Shown here: in pieces, positions 34,092 to 46,934 of the stretch | How positions within the stretch are numbered: the first letter of the stretch is position 1 | Layout: each line of letters begins with the position of its first letter | Assembly: GCA_030512335.1 (NCBI GenBank) | Contig: JAULSU010000003.1 | Coordinates: forward strand, 3,100,001-3,164,000 | Origin: Immersiella caudata | Lineage: Eukaryota; Ascomycota; Sordariomycetes; Sordariales; Lasiosphaeriaceae | Direction of reading: 5' to 3' | DNA: 64,000 bases | Program-made: the position numbers and the translations under genes | Notes under the pieces: model-generated | Told to the model about the DNA's origin: nothing | Seen by the model: the letters and a program-made list of their open reading frames with translations, nothing else | Databases searched by the model: none

Positions 34092-35232
34092 GCGTGCGAA
34101 GAATCCAGGCATCTATGGTGTCTTGGTCACACCAACTTTATGAACATAATCAAGTCTCGTACCAACTCATCTTTCACTGTCGTGATATTCTGTATACTTC
34201 AACGTGGGTTGTTCTTCGCGCAGCCTGGTTGTTTATAGATGGGGGAAAGTGTGCTTTCACCATTGCTCATCGCCATTGCTCTTTCCGAGTCGTTTTATGT
34301 CTCTCTTCTGGAAGCTCGGCTGTGCGCCTATGCACCTAGCCATGGTTGGACTTTGGTTTGATTAGGGCACGGAGAAGACGAGGAGTGGAACTGCTTTCGG
34401 TTGCATAACAACATCTTGCATTTCTGAAGAATGCCCATCACTCGGAGTCCGCCAGTGTTACGAAGCATTTCAAATTAAGCTCATGAGATTCACTTATAGA
34501 CCTTGATGCTCTCCGTGCCGAACTGAAGAAAGACCCAGTGTACGGTTTGAAATGTTATTGCAAAGGACGAGTAATCCTCTGTCATGAATTTTAGTGCCGA
34601 TCTCTTTTGCTGCCGCGTTCAAATTGGGCATAGCAGGTATGGTTTGCTTCGGGCAAGGGATGCCTTCAAAGCAGACGGTTTTAGATCGAACTGTATTTGA
34701 TCCCTTGCTCCACGTTTGGACCAACTCGGTAATTGTACATTGACAGGTTACGAAGGGTCGAATTTGTTCCTGCGGAAGTTCTTCCGCAGCCTGCAGAGTT
34801 CACCCTGTTCTGGGAAATCGGACGTATATCCAAACTCATGCCCATCAAGTTAGCTGTCAACAAGAAATAGACTTATGCACCGCTCTACAGCTTAACCTGA
34901 ACCACGAGATATGCCAGATCGCTCCCAGCTTCATGGGTACATCGTTTGTGTTCGTGAGAAGTCGACACGACAAGAGAGCTCACGTACACATATGAAATGA
35001 AACCATGCCGCCGCCTGCTGACTACCTAGGTAGATAGGGAAGACACACCAAAATGCGGCTGTTGCCAAACACATCCACAAGTCAACGGAACCGAACCTAC
35101 GCAGAACGAATGTTCGTACCCAAAAAAACAAAACACATCCAGTTATTCATGTCCCCCGTGGAGCATGGTACCCACCTGGTGGATACCAAACGAACTACCC
35201 AACTACCTACCAAGGTACCTAGGAAGTCGCTT

Positions 35233-35251
35233 CCCTAAACCCTAAAACCCC
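35233..35251 (+). repeat. Short interstitial telomere-like tract
   Basis: Reads CCCTAAACCCTAAAACCCC, two CCCTAAA units plus a degenerate third. It lies in the gene desert about 20 bp from a CCTAGG palindrome cluster. Confidence 0.5.
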
Positions 35252-38200
35252 ACCAGCCCCCTTCTCGGAACATATCAATCGAACCCAGTGTCCAAACGTC
35301 GGTTGTAACAAGCACAGCCCAGCTGGGCAGCTTCTCGAAGGCCGTCCACCCCCAGACTAACCGTCATAAACCAGTGGACCTGGGATTAGCCTTCCTCCAT
35401 GCCGTGACCCAGCAGCACTACCCTGCGGAACTACATCAGGTACTCCCTCACCTGCTTACCTAGCTAGCTATCCATCGCAAGGCGATGGCAGCATCATAGC
35501 CCGACGTGATGTAGAAACATCACCGTCGACCAACATGGACCCAGGCACCACCACCACCGCAACCAATCAACCCACTCATAGCTCCCTCCCAGGCACAAGC
35601 TCCTCAAGCTAAGCTCACCGTACCGTGTCACAAACCTCTCCTTCTCTCCACGGTGAGCGGAGATCCTCCCATCCTCCCCACGAGGCGAAATGCAAAATCC
35701 GCATAGCGTCGATCACCACGACCCTTCAATGCCCCCCGTCCACCCTTCCCCTTTGCAGGACGTAGGTGTACGTAGGTAGGCAGCACTCACCAACGCTCGC
35801 CGCTCTCGCCGGGGCCGGGGTTAGTAGTCGGCCAAACCCCCCTACGGCGTTCTCCCCTCCGTCTGAGCATTCATGCCTCCTACGGAATACCACCTTGACA
35901 ACCCAGCAGAGCAAGGAACAAAGGCGTGGGTATGCTGGTAATCCGCCAAGTCCAGCCCAGGTTGAGCTCCCTCCCCAGCCCAAGGCCGTTTCAGATGTCG
36001 ATCTCCTTCTTCGCCAGTCGGTTACCGGAATGCGGACGTGGGGCCAGCAATTGAACCAAGCTCCCCTTTCTCTCCTAGGGCACTCGCCGGGAAGATTCCC
36101 GCAGGTCCCCCGTACTGTCTAGGTAGGTATCTGTCATGGGCGAAGGCGATAGCAACAGGATGGTGGCCCTGAAAGGGCCGAAAGCCTTCATCCTCGAAAC
36201 GCCAAACTCCAGCTGTGCCTGGCGTCTCTCCAACATCTGCTTACCCGTCCGACGAGACCGCTGCCGGGAATGGCAGAGAGTCCTCGGCAGACGCAGACCA
36301 GGGGGATTTGCTACGCCGCCCCCCCGCGGCATCTCAGTGTCTTCACCAGGAGGCTGAGAACCGAGCAACCGAGCACAGACCCGCGAGGCCAACGACATCG
36401 GCACCCTTATCCTAGCAGGGAGGACGGGGGTTGTAGAAAGAAAAAAAGAGTGGATGTGTTGGGAGTCCAGCAGGCCGATGTGTTTCAGATCTCTGCCTGC
36501 CTGCTTCTTCCTCAAGGCCCCCCCCCCTCCCTTACTTGGTAAGCCATGAGTACGAAGTGGACCTGCGGGCGCACAGGTGTTGACGAAGACGGCAGCGAAG
36601 TCCCGATCAGTCGGCTCACATAACATTGCGGAGGAGCCATAGCACAATGCCTTGTCAGTCTCCGAATCGTCTAGGCAAGGAGTTATGCTGTTAGTCTTTC
36701 TTCAAGGGGTGTGGCTCGAGCATACACCAACATGCTGTTGTGTCCGCATGCGCAGAAATACGCAGCCGTGGTGAAGGGGCACACCCGAGCCTTGTCCTTT
36801 TGCTGCGTCGGTAGGTATACTGCGCAGGCACGCAGAGCAGCATCCAGCAAGCAGGCGACATGCAGGCCGTCCGCGATGGCTCGAGCCCACCTCTCCCAGG
36901 TTGCCGCGGCACCAGGCGGTTTGAAGGAAAGCCAAGCCAAGGCAGCCGGAAAGGGCCCTCTGCCAGCGAGCCGCACGGATGCGTTCGTGCTTCTTTTCAA
37001 GTGCCCCCTTTTTCTCTCGACCCTCGCCCATTACCAGCCGAGCCGTGGCCCATGCTCCAGCCCGCCTTTGCCTTTGCCCGGCATGGAGACACCAAGAACG
37101 GGAAGCAAGAAATGAGGAATAGAGCACAATTAGCCAATGGGCTGCGGCATTGAGCCTAGGTAAGGGGGGGGGGGGTCATGGGCGAGGGACGGTTGGTATC
37201 TCCGTTTGTTTGTTTCAAAAATTCTCTTCAGATAAACCCACATGGCGAGCGGCAGCAAAATACCAGGCTTTGCCCCCGTCGAGTGACACGAGTGCGCAGC
37301 GCGAAATGTCACCGTCGTGGCCGGAGTGTCTTTTTGCCATCTAAGTGAGGGCGGCCGGCTTGAGGAGAAAAGTAAAAGCCCAACGCACCTGTCCAATTCG
37401 TAACCCCTAGCTAGCCCCCACAGCAACCGGCTGGCCTGCAAGCCTTTCTTCTCTTCGACTCCTCCCGCAAAGCAACGCTATGTGTGCATTGGCAAACCCA
37501 CCGTGCCCGCCTTTGTACTGTTCCGCCGCGTCTTCTGGAAAAAGATGTGACAAGAGCTCGACCGAGTTTCACATCTTTCCCTGGCCCCTGAGTCCATCAC
37601 CGACCACCCGCCGGCGCTTGTTTCGGATTTCTGCGCTCAGCCTGAGAGCGGCATTTCGCTGTGCAATAGGGCAAAAGCCCATCGAGGCATGCCGACCGAC
37701 AACAACCGGCCCCGCTGTCCATTGTTGCCCGGATTCCGAAGCGACCCTCGAGCCCCCTTTCCGCATTGCTGCGTGGGTCGTCGTCCATCACCGTCGGTGG
37801 TGTTGCTGCAAGTGATGTCCGGACACACTGCCCGTTCCTGCGTAAGGTTACATCGGCAGCCAGCCACATTCCGCACTTGGTAGCCCGAGGCGTCGAAAGG
37901 GGGCAGCAAAAAAAGATGCACCAGGCACGTAGCCAATAGGAGGCATTCAGGCGCAAAGGTAAGGGGCAGGAAAACCCGACCCAACAAGCAATCCTCCTCT
38001 CTACTCACAGTAGGTAGCATCCAGGCGTGCTCGCCTCGCTCGTACCGCAGCTACGCAGGAAGCAAGGGGCTCATCGACAGCGACATTTTTGCTCCCCTTC
38101 TACACTTACCTCTCCCTTCTCCTGTCAATTGTTGAAACAAAACCTGCCTTTCTTGGGCCGTTTGTTTCAAGAACCCCCTTGGCATCTGCTTCCATTTACC

Positions 38201-41200
38201 CAGCCAGCGGGTTGCCACGAGGTGATGCTTCCAGGCCTCGAGAGAGCAGAGGCTGAGATGCGCCGCTTGGGAATAGCGGCCGGGAATCCATACGAGAGGT
38301 AATGCAATATTGACTGTTGACACGGTCGGTTATCTCTAGCCCGGCAGCTGGCCTCTATCGTTGTGTGCCCACAGAGCCGCCGAGCCACTTGGCCGTCTTT
38401 TCGCCACATGTTTGTAAGCCTCCGAATTCCTATCAATAGCAGTCACGGTCCGAAGCTCGTCCGCAGGGCCGCTTGTCGCCATGGTCGGCGCTAGAGGTGT
38501 CGGCTTCCGACTTCTTCTCCCAGCAGACTCAAGATCACACAATGCACGAGGGCAGATCCCGCTGTGCCTTGCATGAAGAGCGAGGCCCGGCTTGCCGCCA
38601 ACTCGGCCACCGTGTGCCGCTGAGATTTGGGATGGAGAGACTGAGAGGACAGCAGGCGAAGGGCCTCGGGTTGTCTTCCAGGGTGCCCCCGCCATGCAAC
38701 CACATCGAGGCCAGCGCTGTATTGTGCTGCGTGGTGCGCCGCGCGCGCGGCGACGTACTATTCCTGGAGGGCTTCCCGCTGCGTTGCGATCCTACCGACG
38801 AAGGGTTGTGATATCACGCACAGCAGGCGCGAGAGCCCAGCCAGCCAGCAAGGGGAGGAAAAGGGGAGCAGAATCTGAGGGAGCCAATCGGCGTCCTGAG
38901 GAGCTCCTCATGTGTCCGAGCTTTTCGCGGGGAAAACATCAGATTTGCTGTCAATGCGTATCGCCCAGGTGCGCCAGTGCATGTGCCGCTATTGTGATTG
39001 GCGGGACCTGGACGGGAAGAAGAGCGGCTGCAAGGCGCGAGGAGGGAAGCTTAGCCTATTTGGGGGGGGGCGGTCGAACTGTGAAACATGCCAGGAGGGC
39101 TGCTTCCCCACTGCCAATGAGGCCGATGGGTGCTGCTTCAGCCATCCGAGAGATGCGCCAGAGATCAACTGCGCAATCTAATCCAAACGCAGACGCAACG
39201 GCGACAGCGATACTGCCCGTCTTTGCATCTTGCTGGAGCGGCACGTCTCCCCTCGGTCCGACCTAGCCTTCCGGGCGAGCTCACGAGGCCAGGAGGCGGC
39301 GTTTGTCGCGGTTGAGAACCCCCAATCCTCCCACGGGACGGCGATGCTCTGTTGCGCAACACTTGCGGAAAGGGCTGGCAGCGGGAATGGCTGGAGTTCG
39401 AACGGCACGCTTTCCAGGCCCGCCACGGCACGTTATTGACAACCAGGGCGGGGGGGGGGGCGAATGGCAAGGCACCGAGAGAGGACGAGATGCTTCAACA
39501 GCTCGGCGGGCATTCCGTCCTGCGCCGTATCTACACTTCCGTAGGCAGCGCTCGGAAGGTCCTCTTGCAGAAATTCCGTCGATCGCCAGGGCGAGCGCTT
39601 GCATTGCGGTGAGAAGCAGCCGTGTTCGGATGGGTTCGAAACAATGAAACAACCGGCGAATCCCAGCAGTCGCTCTCGGGCCCTAGTCGAGATTATGAGG
39701 AGGGGTGCAGCTGTCGGCGAGTTGGTGCTTGGGTCAGTGAGTGCTATTTTACGTGTTGGTGTCTGCAGCTGCCATCCTGCTGCCGGCCATGTGACCATTG
39801 GTCCGAGAACACCATCGACGCCGACTGCAGGGTAACCAAGACTTCTGGCTTCTCGCTCCGCCCCAGCTCTGGATGTCTCCTCTCCGAGCAGCTGGCGCGC
39901 AGGCGGTCAACCATGCGGCGGCATGTGTGCGGTTAATGACAAAGACGAAAGCTAGGTGTCTGGCGACTAGACAGAATCTGGGACGGCATCTCATCTAGAT
40001 GATCCACCAGATCACGTCTTGGCATTTGGGTCAGGAACACGCTGAGCACAGACGGCAGCCACACCTCCCTCATCCCCGCAATCGAGGCAGGGGGATCTCA
40101 ACATCCTTTTCTGATACAAGAGGTTTTGGAGTTTCAGAATCTGCTGGTCATGGCGATCAAGCGAGCCCGCTTTCCGCTTCCAGCCACGCAGCGCATCCCC
40201 CACTTCAACCCTCAAGGGAAACATGGCCTTCACCTACGGCCCTTTCCCGCGCCTTCGGCATCGGCGGTCCGGGATCTCCAGGCCAGGACCCGCATATCAA
40301 CTGGCCGCCGGAGTGGCTGCTTGCGTTGTCATGAGTTACTTTGAATAGATAGGATGAGGTAAGTGTCGGCAGTCGTGTTTGGGTGGCTGGTACCATGAGG
40401 GCAGCCTGAAGAAACGGCTAACTAGCTTTGGACTGATGGCGCCGACAGTGAGCTTACGAGGGAAAACGCCGGTGAGTTCCCGTCAAATGTCTGCCCTGCG
40501 GTTTGTCCAAATAGACAAGGCCGACCGGAGCGGTACCGAGGGGCTGGCGACCAGATCTGGTAGCGGCGACAATGGGCATGAATCCGGTAAGCGGTGAGCG
40601 ATGGATGGATGCTGCATTGGGACAAAGGTCGTATCTCGACCGCCGTGAAGGACTGCCGTACACGGAGCCTTGTGGCTCATTATCCGGGTTCCTTCCGCTG
40701 GACGGGGGGATGACGTGACAGGACGAGGCGAAAAGAGAATTGAGTGTGATGGATGGCGAAGAGGTAGTGTAGTTGGTGGGGAGAAGAGGGGGTGGGGTGG
40801 ACGAAGTGATCCGCTCTCGACAATGCAAACTGACGAGCAAGGCAAACCTACCTCCCTGTCAGCAATGTGACGGCCATTTCTCTGTCCAAAGAAACCAACA
40901 CCTGGCGAAACAGGCCGCAACAACAGACAGATAGATAGAAAGATAGACAGCGCATGCCGTCAATCGTGGCAGAAGCCGTTTGCCAGGATTTCGAGGCGCC
41001 GCCACTGGAGAGGGCAACGGCGCCTGAAGTTGAAAGGACTGGGGTTTAGCGCCCCCTCTCCTCGTTCCCCCACCCCTGGGCACTCTCAGAGCTATTTCTG
41101 AAGCAGGTTTCAGAATCGACTGGGTACGATTTGTCCGCGGACGGGGCTGGGGTCCATCGACTCGCTGCAAGGCAGGGGTTTTCTCCCGTGCCCTGCGGCA

Positions 41201-41546
41201 CAGATCTTTTCGTGCCCAAAAATGGTCTTGTTTCGTTGCCAGCTGCCAGCTGCCAGGCGCCCAGAGGCCGTCCTTCGCGATGCTCGATGGTCGCTTTTCT
41301 GAGCCTGGACTGGTCTGGACTGAGCGAACGCTGGGACCGCCCCGGCTAGGCGACACCTGGAAGTAACGGCCGATGCCGATGCGAGCAAATGGGTCCCGGT
41401 TGCGCTGCCGATGATTTACAGCACGCCACGGACCTCGCCGGGTGAGATTGCCACGGGAAATGCGACTCGCACCTTCCTGACTGCGGTGGACTCCCATCAA
41501 AACACGCTGGGGTACGGCCTTCTAGTCGGCTTCTGGCGTGGACAGC

Positions 41547-41558
41547 TAGGGTTAGGGG
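41547..41558 (+). repeat. Short interstitial telomeric repeat
   Basis: TAGGGTTAGGGG, nearly two units of the fungal TTAGGG repeat, in otherwise GC-rich intergenic DNA. Confidence 0.4.
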
Positions 41559-43480
41559 ATATTGTCTGAGACAGCGTGAGCGACCAAGTGTCGGGCGAAT
41601 GTCTTTGCGAGATCACGCTATCCGTCCCGTTCGCTGGGTGTGCAACGCTCAGCATGCAGCTCTGCAGAACCAGGGAGAGCATCGTGAGTGTGCTGCTATT
41701 GGCGGGGTGAACGAGCCAGGTCGCCCAGGGCAGATGGCCACCGATCGCGACATTTCAGCGTTGGTGGGGGGTCAACTGCTCAAGCTCCACACTGAGATTG
41801 ACGAACGGCATGGATGGCTTCATCGTTCTCCAGTTTCATCAACGGCTCCCGATTCTAGCCCTACCCATCGTCGATGGCTCGAATAAACGGACCGCCGGAA
41901 GCCTGCCAGCTTACATCGCGACATCACCTCTCCCCTACTCGAACGCTCCCGCTCCCAAGAGAGAGCGCTTGGTCCAAGACACGGTGGGTGTGTGTGCCGC
42001 GTGTTACCCGCCGCTGACTTTTGCCCAATGTCGGCGCAAGCTGCAGATACAGCGCTACACCAGCCAGCCAATCTACTTGCCGAGTGCTTGGGATAGATGA
42101 CGAACCCACTAGGTTCTCCAACGGTAGTATTGTAGCCACACTACTACGAAGGGCCCTGTTTTTTTTTTGGTTCCTGCCTTTTTTTTTTCTGAGCGGCAAT
42201 GGAATAGGCAACCAGCTGGAGCCAGGGCTGCGCGATTCATCACCACGGCTTCCAGAACGCAGACCACCAAGGTCCCCCGCAAAGAGGCCATCTTCACTGT
42301 TGAGTCGCGCTTCCATTCCGCATGTCGCGACTCTGCTGGCCAGTGCTTCGATTATGTTTAGGGCCCGCCGCGGCCGATGGCGCTGGAGGGGAGGCGATGG
42401 TCTCAAAGCCGCTAGGAGGCATTAACTACGAACACCTAAAAGGGGCAGCACACCCAATCATGGCTCCAGGAGGCACACAGTACATTGACTCTCGGGACGG
42501 CTCAGGGTGCTGTGAACAATGCGTTCCTGTGTTGTGAGCTGTCAGGCTGCGATGTGTCGACTCTCTCTCAGCCAGCCCCGAAGAGCAGAGAGAGCCACAT
42601 GGTCTTGACTCCCAGGCATTACCCTCATGGCTCGATGAGGACTTCTAGGACCGTTGTGGAGCGAAGGACTGGATGACCGTTGCTTGTCACCTAGGCGGAC
42701 GGGCCAAGACTTGCGCTGGGAGACGGGGCCCATTGCCACCTGCGTGCCAGTAGGCAAACCGAAAGCGACTCCACCCGAGTCAATCGCACAGGTCGCGCAC
42801 CTCCACAGCGGGTCAATGCTCTCATCTCATCCCACTTCCATCGACTTCCTCATTTACAAGGAGATTGAAGAGATACCGCCTACCTACAAGACTGCGACGG
42901 CGCCATCAAAGGGATGTCTCCCGCAAGGCCGCTCACACTACCTGCCGCTCACCGCCCCGGAAACTCAAAATGTGAGTGATGAGAAGACGCTGCGCAGGAG
43001 GAGAGGGCGGCCGCGAACAACGGAGTGAGCAGCTGGAGAGCCATCTGCGACTCGCACAAAGATGGACAGCAGGCTCGCCATGCTGGTCCGTGAGCAGCAT
43101 CTCCTCCGTGGACCCTTGTCCAATCCCTGGCACCTCGACCAGCCGGCCCAGTTTTCTGCCAGGGGTTGGCCAATCATTTGGTGGCTTGCTAACTCGCCTC
43201 TCCGAGGCGTGCGCGTTGTTCCCTTTGGCTACACCCACGCCCCCATTCGCTGGACAGCGCTCGCGGTAGGCGCTCCCGATCCTGACTGGTCCCGGAGGAC
43301 CTTCGCTCCCGTTGTGCTCGCTCACTCACCTCTTTTTCCTGAGGTGGCACCCCAGGCACCCCCGCTACTGCAGCTGCTTGCCATTGGCACTTGGGCCGCA
43401 CCACACTGCAGAATTAGCATCTGCTTTTTCTGCCTTCGCACCCATTGGCAGCCAGAGCACCCTGGGCCCAAGCGAGCGAA

Positions 43481-44420
43481 GTCATTAAACCCCCCAGGTC
43501 CGCCCGCTTCCCTCTCCGCCGGCCCTCTCTTGTGATCTCTCCTCCAAGACTCTTCTTCGTGCTCCCTCTTTTTCCCTTTTTCTGATCGCGCCGCAGGAGG
43601 ATATCCATTCGCCCCCCTCTCTGCTGCTACCACATTGCGCGTCAGTCATTGCCCAGTCGACATCCCGTCGCCCATCTCGACCTTCCCGCCAGACACCCCG
43701 GAGGTAATCATCGCTCCTCGGTAGCCGTGGGCAGCGCACCCATCGAACACATCAGACACATCGCGTCGCAGACTCGGTCCATCTTGAGCTACCCCCTCGA
43801 ACAGCTCGCCGTCTCTGTCTGATAGCCATCGATTCTTTGGGCATCCTGTTGATTGGTTTCGTTTCGTTAAACAAAAGCTTTAATCCCATTCACCCATTGT
43901 TTCCTGCCTGGCAGCGCACGGCATTCGCATCGGCTATCCGCATCACCAACCGACTCCCTTGCGTGTGCATTGTCGACGGCAAGCACACCTGCGAATCCCC
44001 GCCGCCCATCCCAGCAAACCCCTCCTGTCGATTACTGCACCTGGTCAGTTCATCGCACCAGCGGGTCTTCTGTCCCTCATTCGCTTGAAGCAATTGGGTC
44101 GAATCGTCCGCACATTTTCTTACATCGAGGGCTGGCTCTCCCGAAGACAAAAACACAAACGCATTCATAAGGGTATCACACCGAGGCAGCGCCTTAACAC
44201 CCTACCCCTCATCAGCCGTCGTTGTCCTGTCGCGAACGCAACCAGTACGCGAAATCATCTCGGCGCCCAAACAATCGTTTCCTCTTTCCTCTCGGAAAGA
44301 CTGTTTTCTTAGTTTCTATTGCTAGTTATTCTCGACCCCATCCAACCGGACTGAGTCTGCTCGAGGTTCTCGAAAGGCGATCGGCCGAGACGTGACCACT
44401 CGCAGTGGCGGCGGCACATT
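43481..44420 (+). promoter_or_regulatory. STE12 promoter / 5' leader, pyrimidine-rich
   Basis: C/T-rich blocks (43,495-43,620 and scattered to about 44,300) precede the STE12 ATG, as in long fungal 5' UTRs. The transcription start is not determinable. Several out-of-frame ATGs occur between 43,800 and 44,420, so upstream ORFs are likely if transcription starts at the CT block. Confidence 0.4.
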
Positions 44421-46934
44421 ATGTATTCACAGCATGCAGCAATGGCAGCACCACAGAAACCAGAGACTTTTATGCTGAGCACAGAAGCTCAGCAAGCGCT
44501 TCCACACGATGCTCAGGTAGCTCTGCAGCAGGTCGATAACCGTGAGTTCCCGTGGCGCGCAAATGGGAGAGGCCTAGCTGACCAAACATGCCGCAGTCAA
44601 ATACTTTCTCATTTCGGCGCCCGTTGACTGGCAGCCAGACCAGTACATCAGGAGATTTCTCCTGCCCACGGGCGAGTACGTATCTTGCGTGCTCTGGAAC
44701 AACCTTTTCCACATCTCGGGCACAGATATCGTAAGATGTCTGTCATTTCGATTCCAGGCCTTTGGCCGCCCAGTCAAGAACTCCAAGAAGTTCGAGGAAG
44801 GCATCTTCTCGGATCTGCGGAATCTGAAGTCGGGAACCGATGCCTCCCTTGAGGAGCCCAAGAGCCCTTTCTTGGACTTCCTCTACAAGAACAACTGCAT
44901 TCGTACGCAAAAGAAGCAAAAGGTCTTCTACTGGTACAGCGTGCCGCACGACAGGCTCTTCCTCGACGCTCTGGAAAGAGATCTGAAGAGGGAGAAGATG
45001 GGTCAGGAGGCGACAACGGTCGCTGTCAGCGAACCCGCTCTGTCCTTCCAGTACGACTCGTCTCAGTCGCTGTACGAGCAACTCACCAAGGCCCAGCAAG
45101 CCAACTCTTCTTCTTTCAACGCGCAACAAGTTTCCTTTTCTCAGTCGAGCTCCACCTCGCCAGTGATCCGCGCGATGGACTCGATGCCACCGCCACAGAT
45201 GATCCCTCAGTCGATGCCCCCTTTAGCGGATGGGATGGACGCCATGGTCCCCTACGGGGCAATGAATGGCGCCATGCACCCCCACCCGGCGATGAACGGG
45301 GCGATGAGCGGAGCCATGAACGGAGGGATGACGATGGCGCCTTCGATGCCCCAGCAGGTGGTCAAGCGAGAGCCTGACTTCAGCCGGGTGCAGTACAACC
45401 AGAACGGCGTCCCGGTCGCTCAGACGCACCAGCGCCACGCTTCCATGCCTGCGTACGGCCTGGAGTACTCGCCTGCTCCATCTTTCGTATCGTCGGCATA
45501 CGAGGACTACAGCCAGAGGGGCATCTCTTTCGAACCCCTGACCCCTCCCCAGCAGGCCTTGGGCATGTCCGCCGAGCCCGCCTACATTGCTAACGAGGAG
45601 ACCGGCCTTTACACCGCCATTCCTGACCATCTCAATGGCGTCAACGGCCTCAACGGCATGATCCAGCTCCCTCCTTCCAACCTGGCCGCGCCTTCGTTCT
45701 CGCGTGCTTACGGGTCCAACAACGTATACTCTGTCATCGAGGGGTCTCCTACTTACAAGCAGAGGAGAAGGCGGTCGTCCATCCCCCCATCAGTATCAGC
45801 CACAGCCGCCGCTATTGCCTCGGTAACCGCCCAGGCTCACCGCCCATCTGATCTCAGGAGATCGGTGTCTGCTTCGGTCGGCCCCGTAACTGAGGGCGAT
45901 GAGTCGGCAGACAACTCGCCCCCTGGTCTGTCATACAGCAACTCAGCCGTCTCAATGACAAGCCAGCAGCACAAGGAGATGATGGAGCTTTCGCGACACG
46001 GAACACCTCTGTCCACCGTAGAAGGCAGCCCAGCACTCAACCCCATGTCGCTCCAGCAGCAGGACTTCCCTCCTCTCACAGGCGACGATCTCGGCCCGCT
46101 CAGCGAGCAGCAACGCCAGATGATGCAGGGCAACCCCAATGTCGTACGGAGAGCGCGCTCGGCAACTGTTATGGAGCTTGGTCCCTACCCCCAGAAGTCG
46201 CACTCGTGCCCGATTCCTACTTGCGGCCGTCTCTTCAAGCGCCTCGAGCACCTGAAGCGGTAAGACCGGACTTCATTTCATTTGTCTACCTAACCTCCTG
46301 CCGTGTATCTGACTAAACTTCCAGACACGTGAGAACACATACCCAAGAAAGACCCTACATCTGCCCTTATTGTAGCAAGGCATTCTCCCGATCAGACAAC
46401 CTAGCACAGTATGCCCCCCCAACCTTTCCTTGATGTATTCTTTCTTTTGTCAGCTGGATCGAGGGAACTACGACCTGTTGTGCGTGTGGCATGTCATCGA
46501 CCCAACCAACCACCCAGAATGCAGACCGCCAATCATCATGACACACCAACAACATTGCACAGCATCCCACAACGGCCAAGGAAATTTGAATAAATGAGAC
46601 AGGGACTAATAAGACATCTTTTTGCAGGCACAAGCGTACGCACGACCGTGGAGAGGGCATGGAGGGTGGCTTCAACCTCTCGGGCGAAGACGAGGAGGAG
46701 TACTCCGGCGAGGACCAGCTGGGCTCCCTGGAAGAAGCTTCCCCGACTTCGGAGAACGGCTATGTGCCAGCATCGCTGAACTCGGCTGTCCACCACGAGC
46801 ATAGGCCTTCGTCAACTGGCATCAGCCCCACAACCACCATGTCGCACACGCAATCCTTCAACAGCCTCCAGACGTTGAGCATGCCAATGACAATAAGTCA
46901 GCCACAAGCTATCAACGCTGGCGGCATGATGTAA
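44421..46934 (+). CDS. STE12: STE12 transcription factor (homeodomain-like plus two C2H2 fingers)
   Basis: Exons 44421-44541, 44597-46259, 46325-46408 and 46628-46934 encode 724 aa. The introns are 55, 65 and 219 bp. The STE DNA-binding domain occupies about residues 40-160 (LKYFLISAPVDWQPDQYIRR, VLWNNLFHISGTDIVRCLSF, NNCIRTQKKQKVFYWYSVPH). A Gln/Ser/Met-rich middle with NGAM repeats follows. The C-terminal fingers are C578-C583-H596-H600 and C608-C611-H624-H628, a filamentous-fungal feature absent from yeast Ste12. Intron 2 splits Arg595 and intron 3 splits Gln623 inside finger 2. STE12 is the nuclear target of the Fus3/Kss1-type MAP kinase pathway controlling mating, and in plant pathogens host penetration. 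It lies downstream of the largest gene-free stretch of the window. Confidence 0.97.

Larger units (their letters stand above)
34092..43480. other. Long gene-free region upstream of STE12
   Basis: More than 9 kb, mostly GC-rich, non-repetitive and without supported genes. Stop-free frames of 100-224 codons occur on both strands but have Arg/Pro/Gly/Ala-rich composition, no motifs and no splice-consistent continuation. Visible sequence features are TACCTAGGTA-like palindromes (35022-35038, 35202-35223, 36118-36130), telomere-like CCCTAAA copies (35233-35251), TAGGGTTAGGGG (41547-41558), G runs (around 37166, 39061 and 39451) and a GATA/CAGA microsatellite near 40,925-40,948. No tRNA, snRNA or transposon was recognised. 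Confidence 0.5.

Noticed and set aside
35480..35545. Possible small structured RNA with GC hairpin (CCATCGCAAGGCGATGG)
   Set aside because: Only one short hairpin; no box C/D, Sm site or Pol III box was found.
38592..39266. 224-codon open frame in the STE12 desert
   Set aside because: Arg/Ala/Pro-rich, typical of GC-rich non-coding sequence; no motif.
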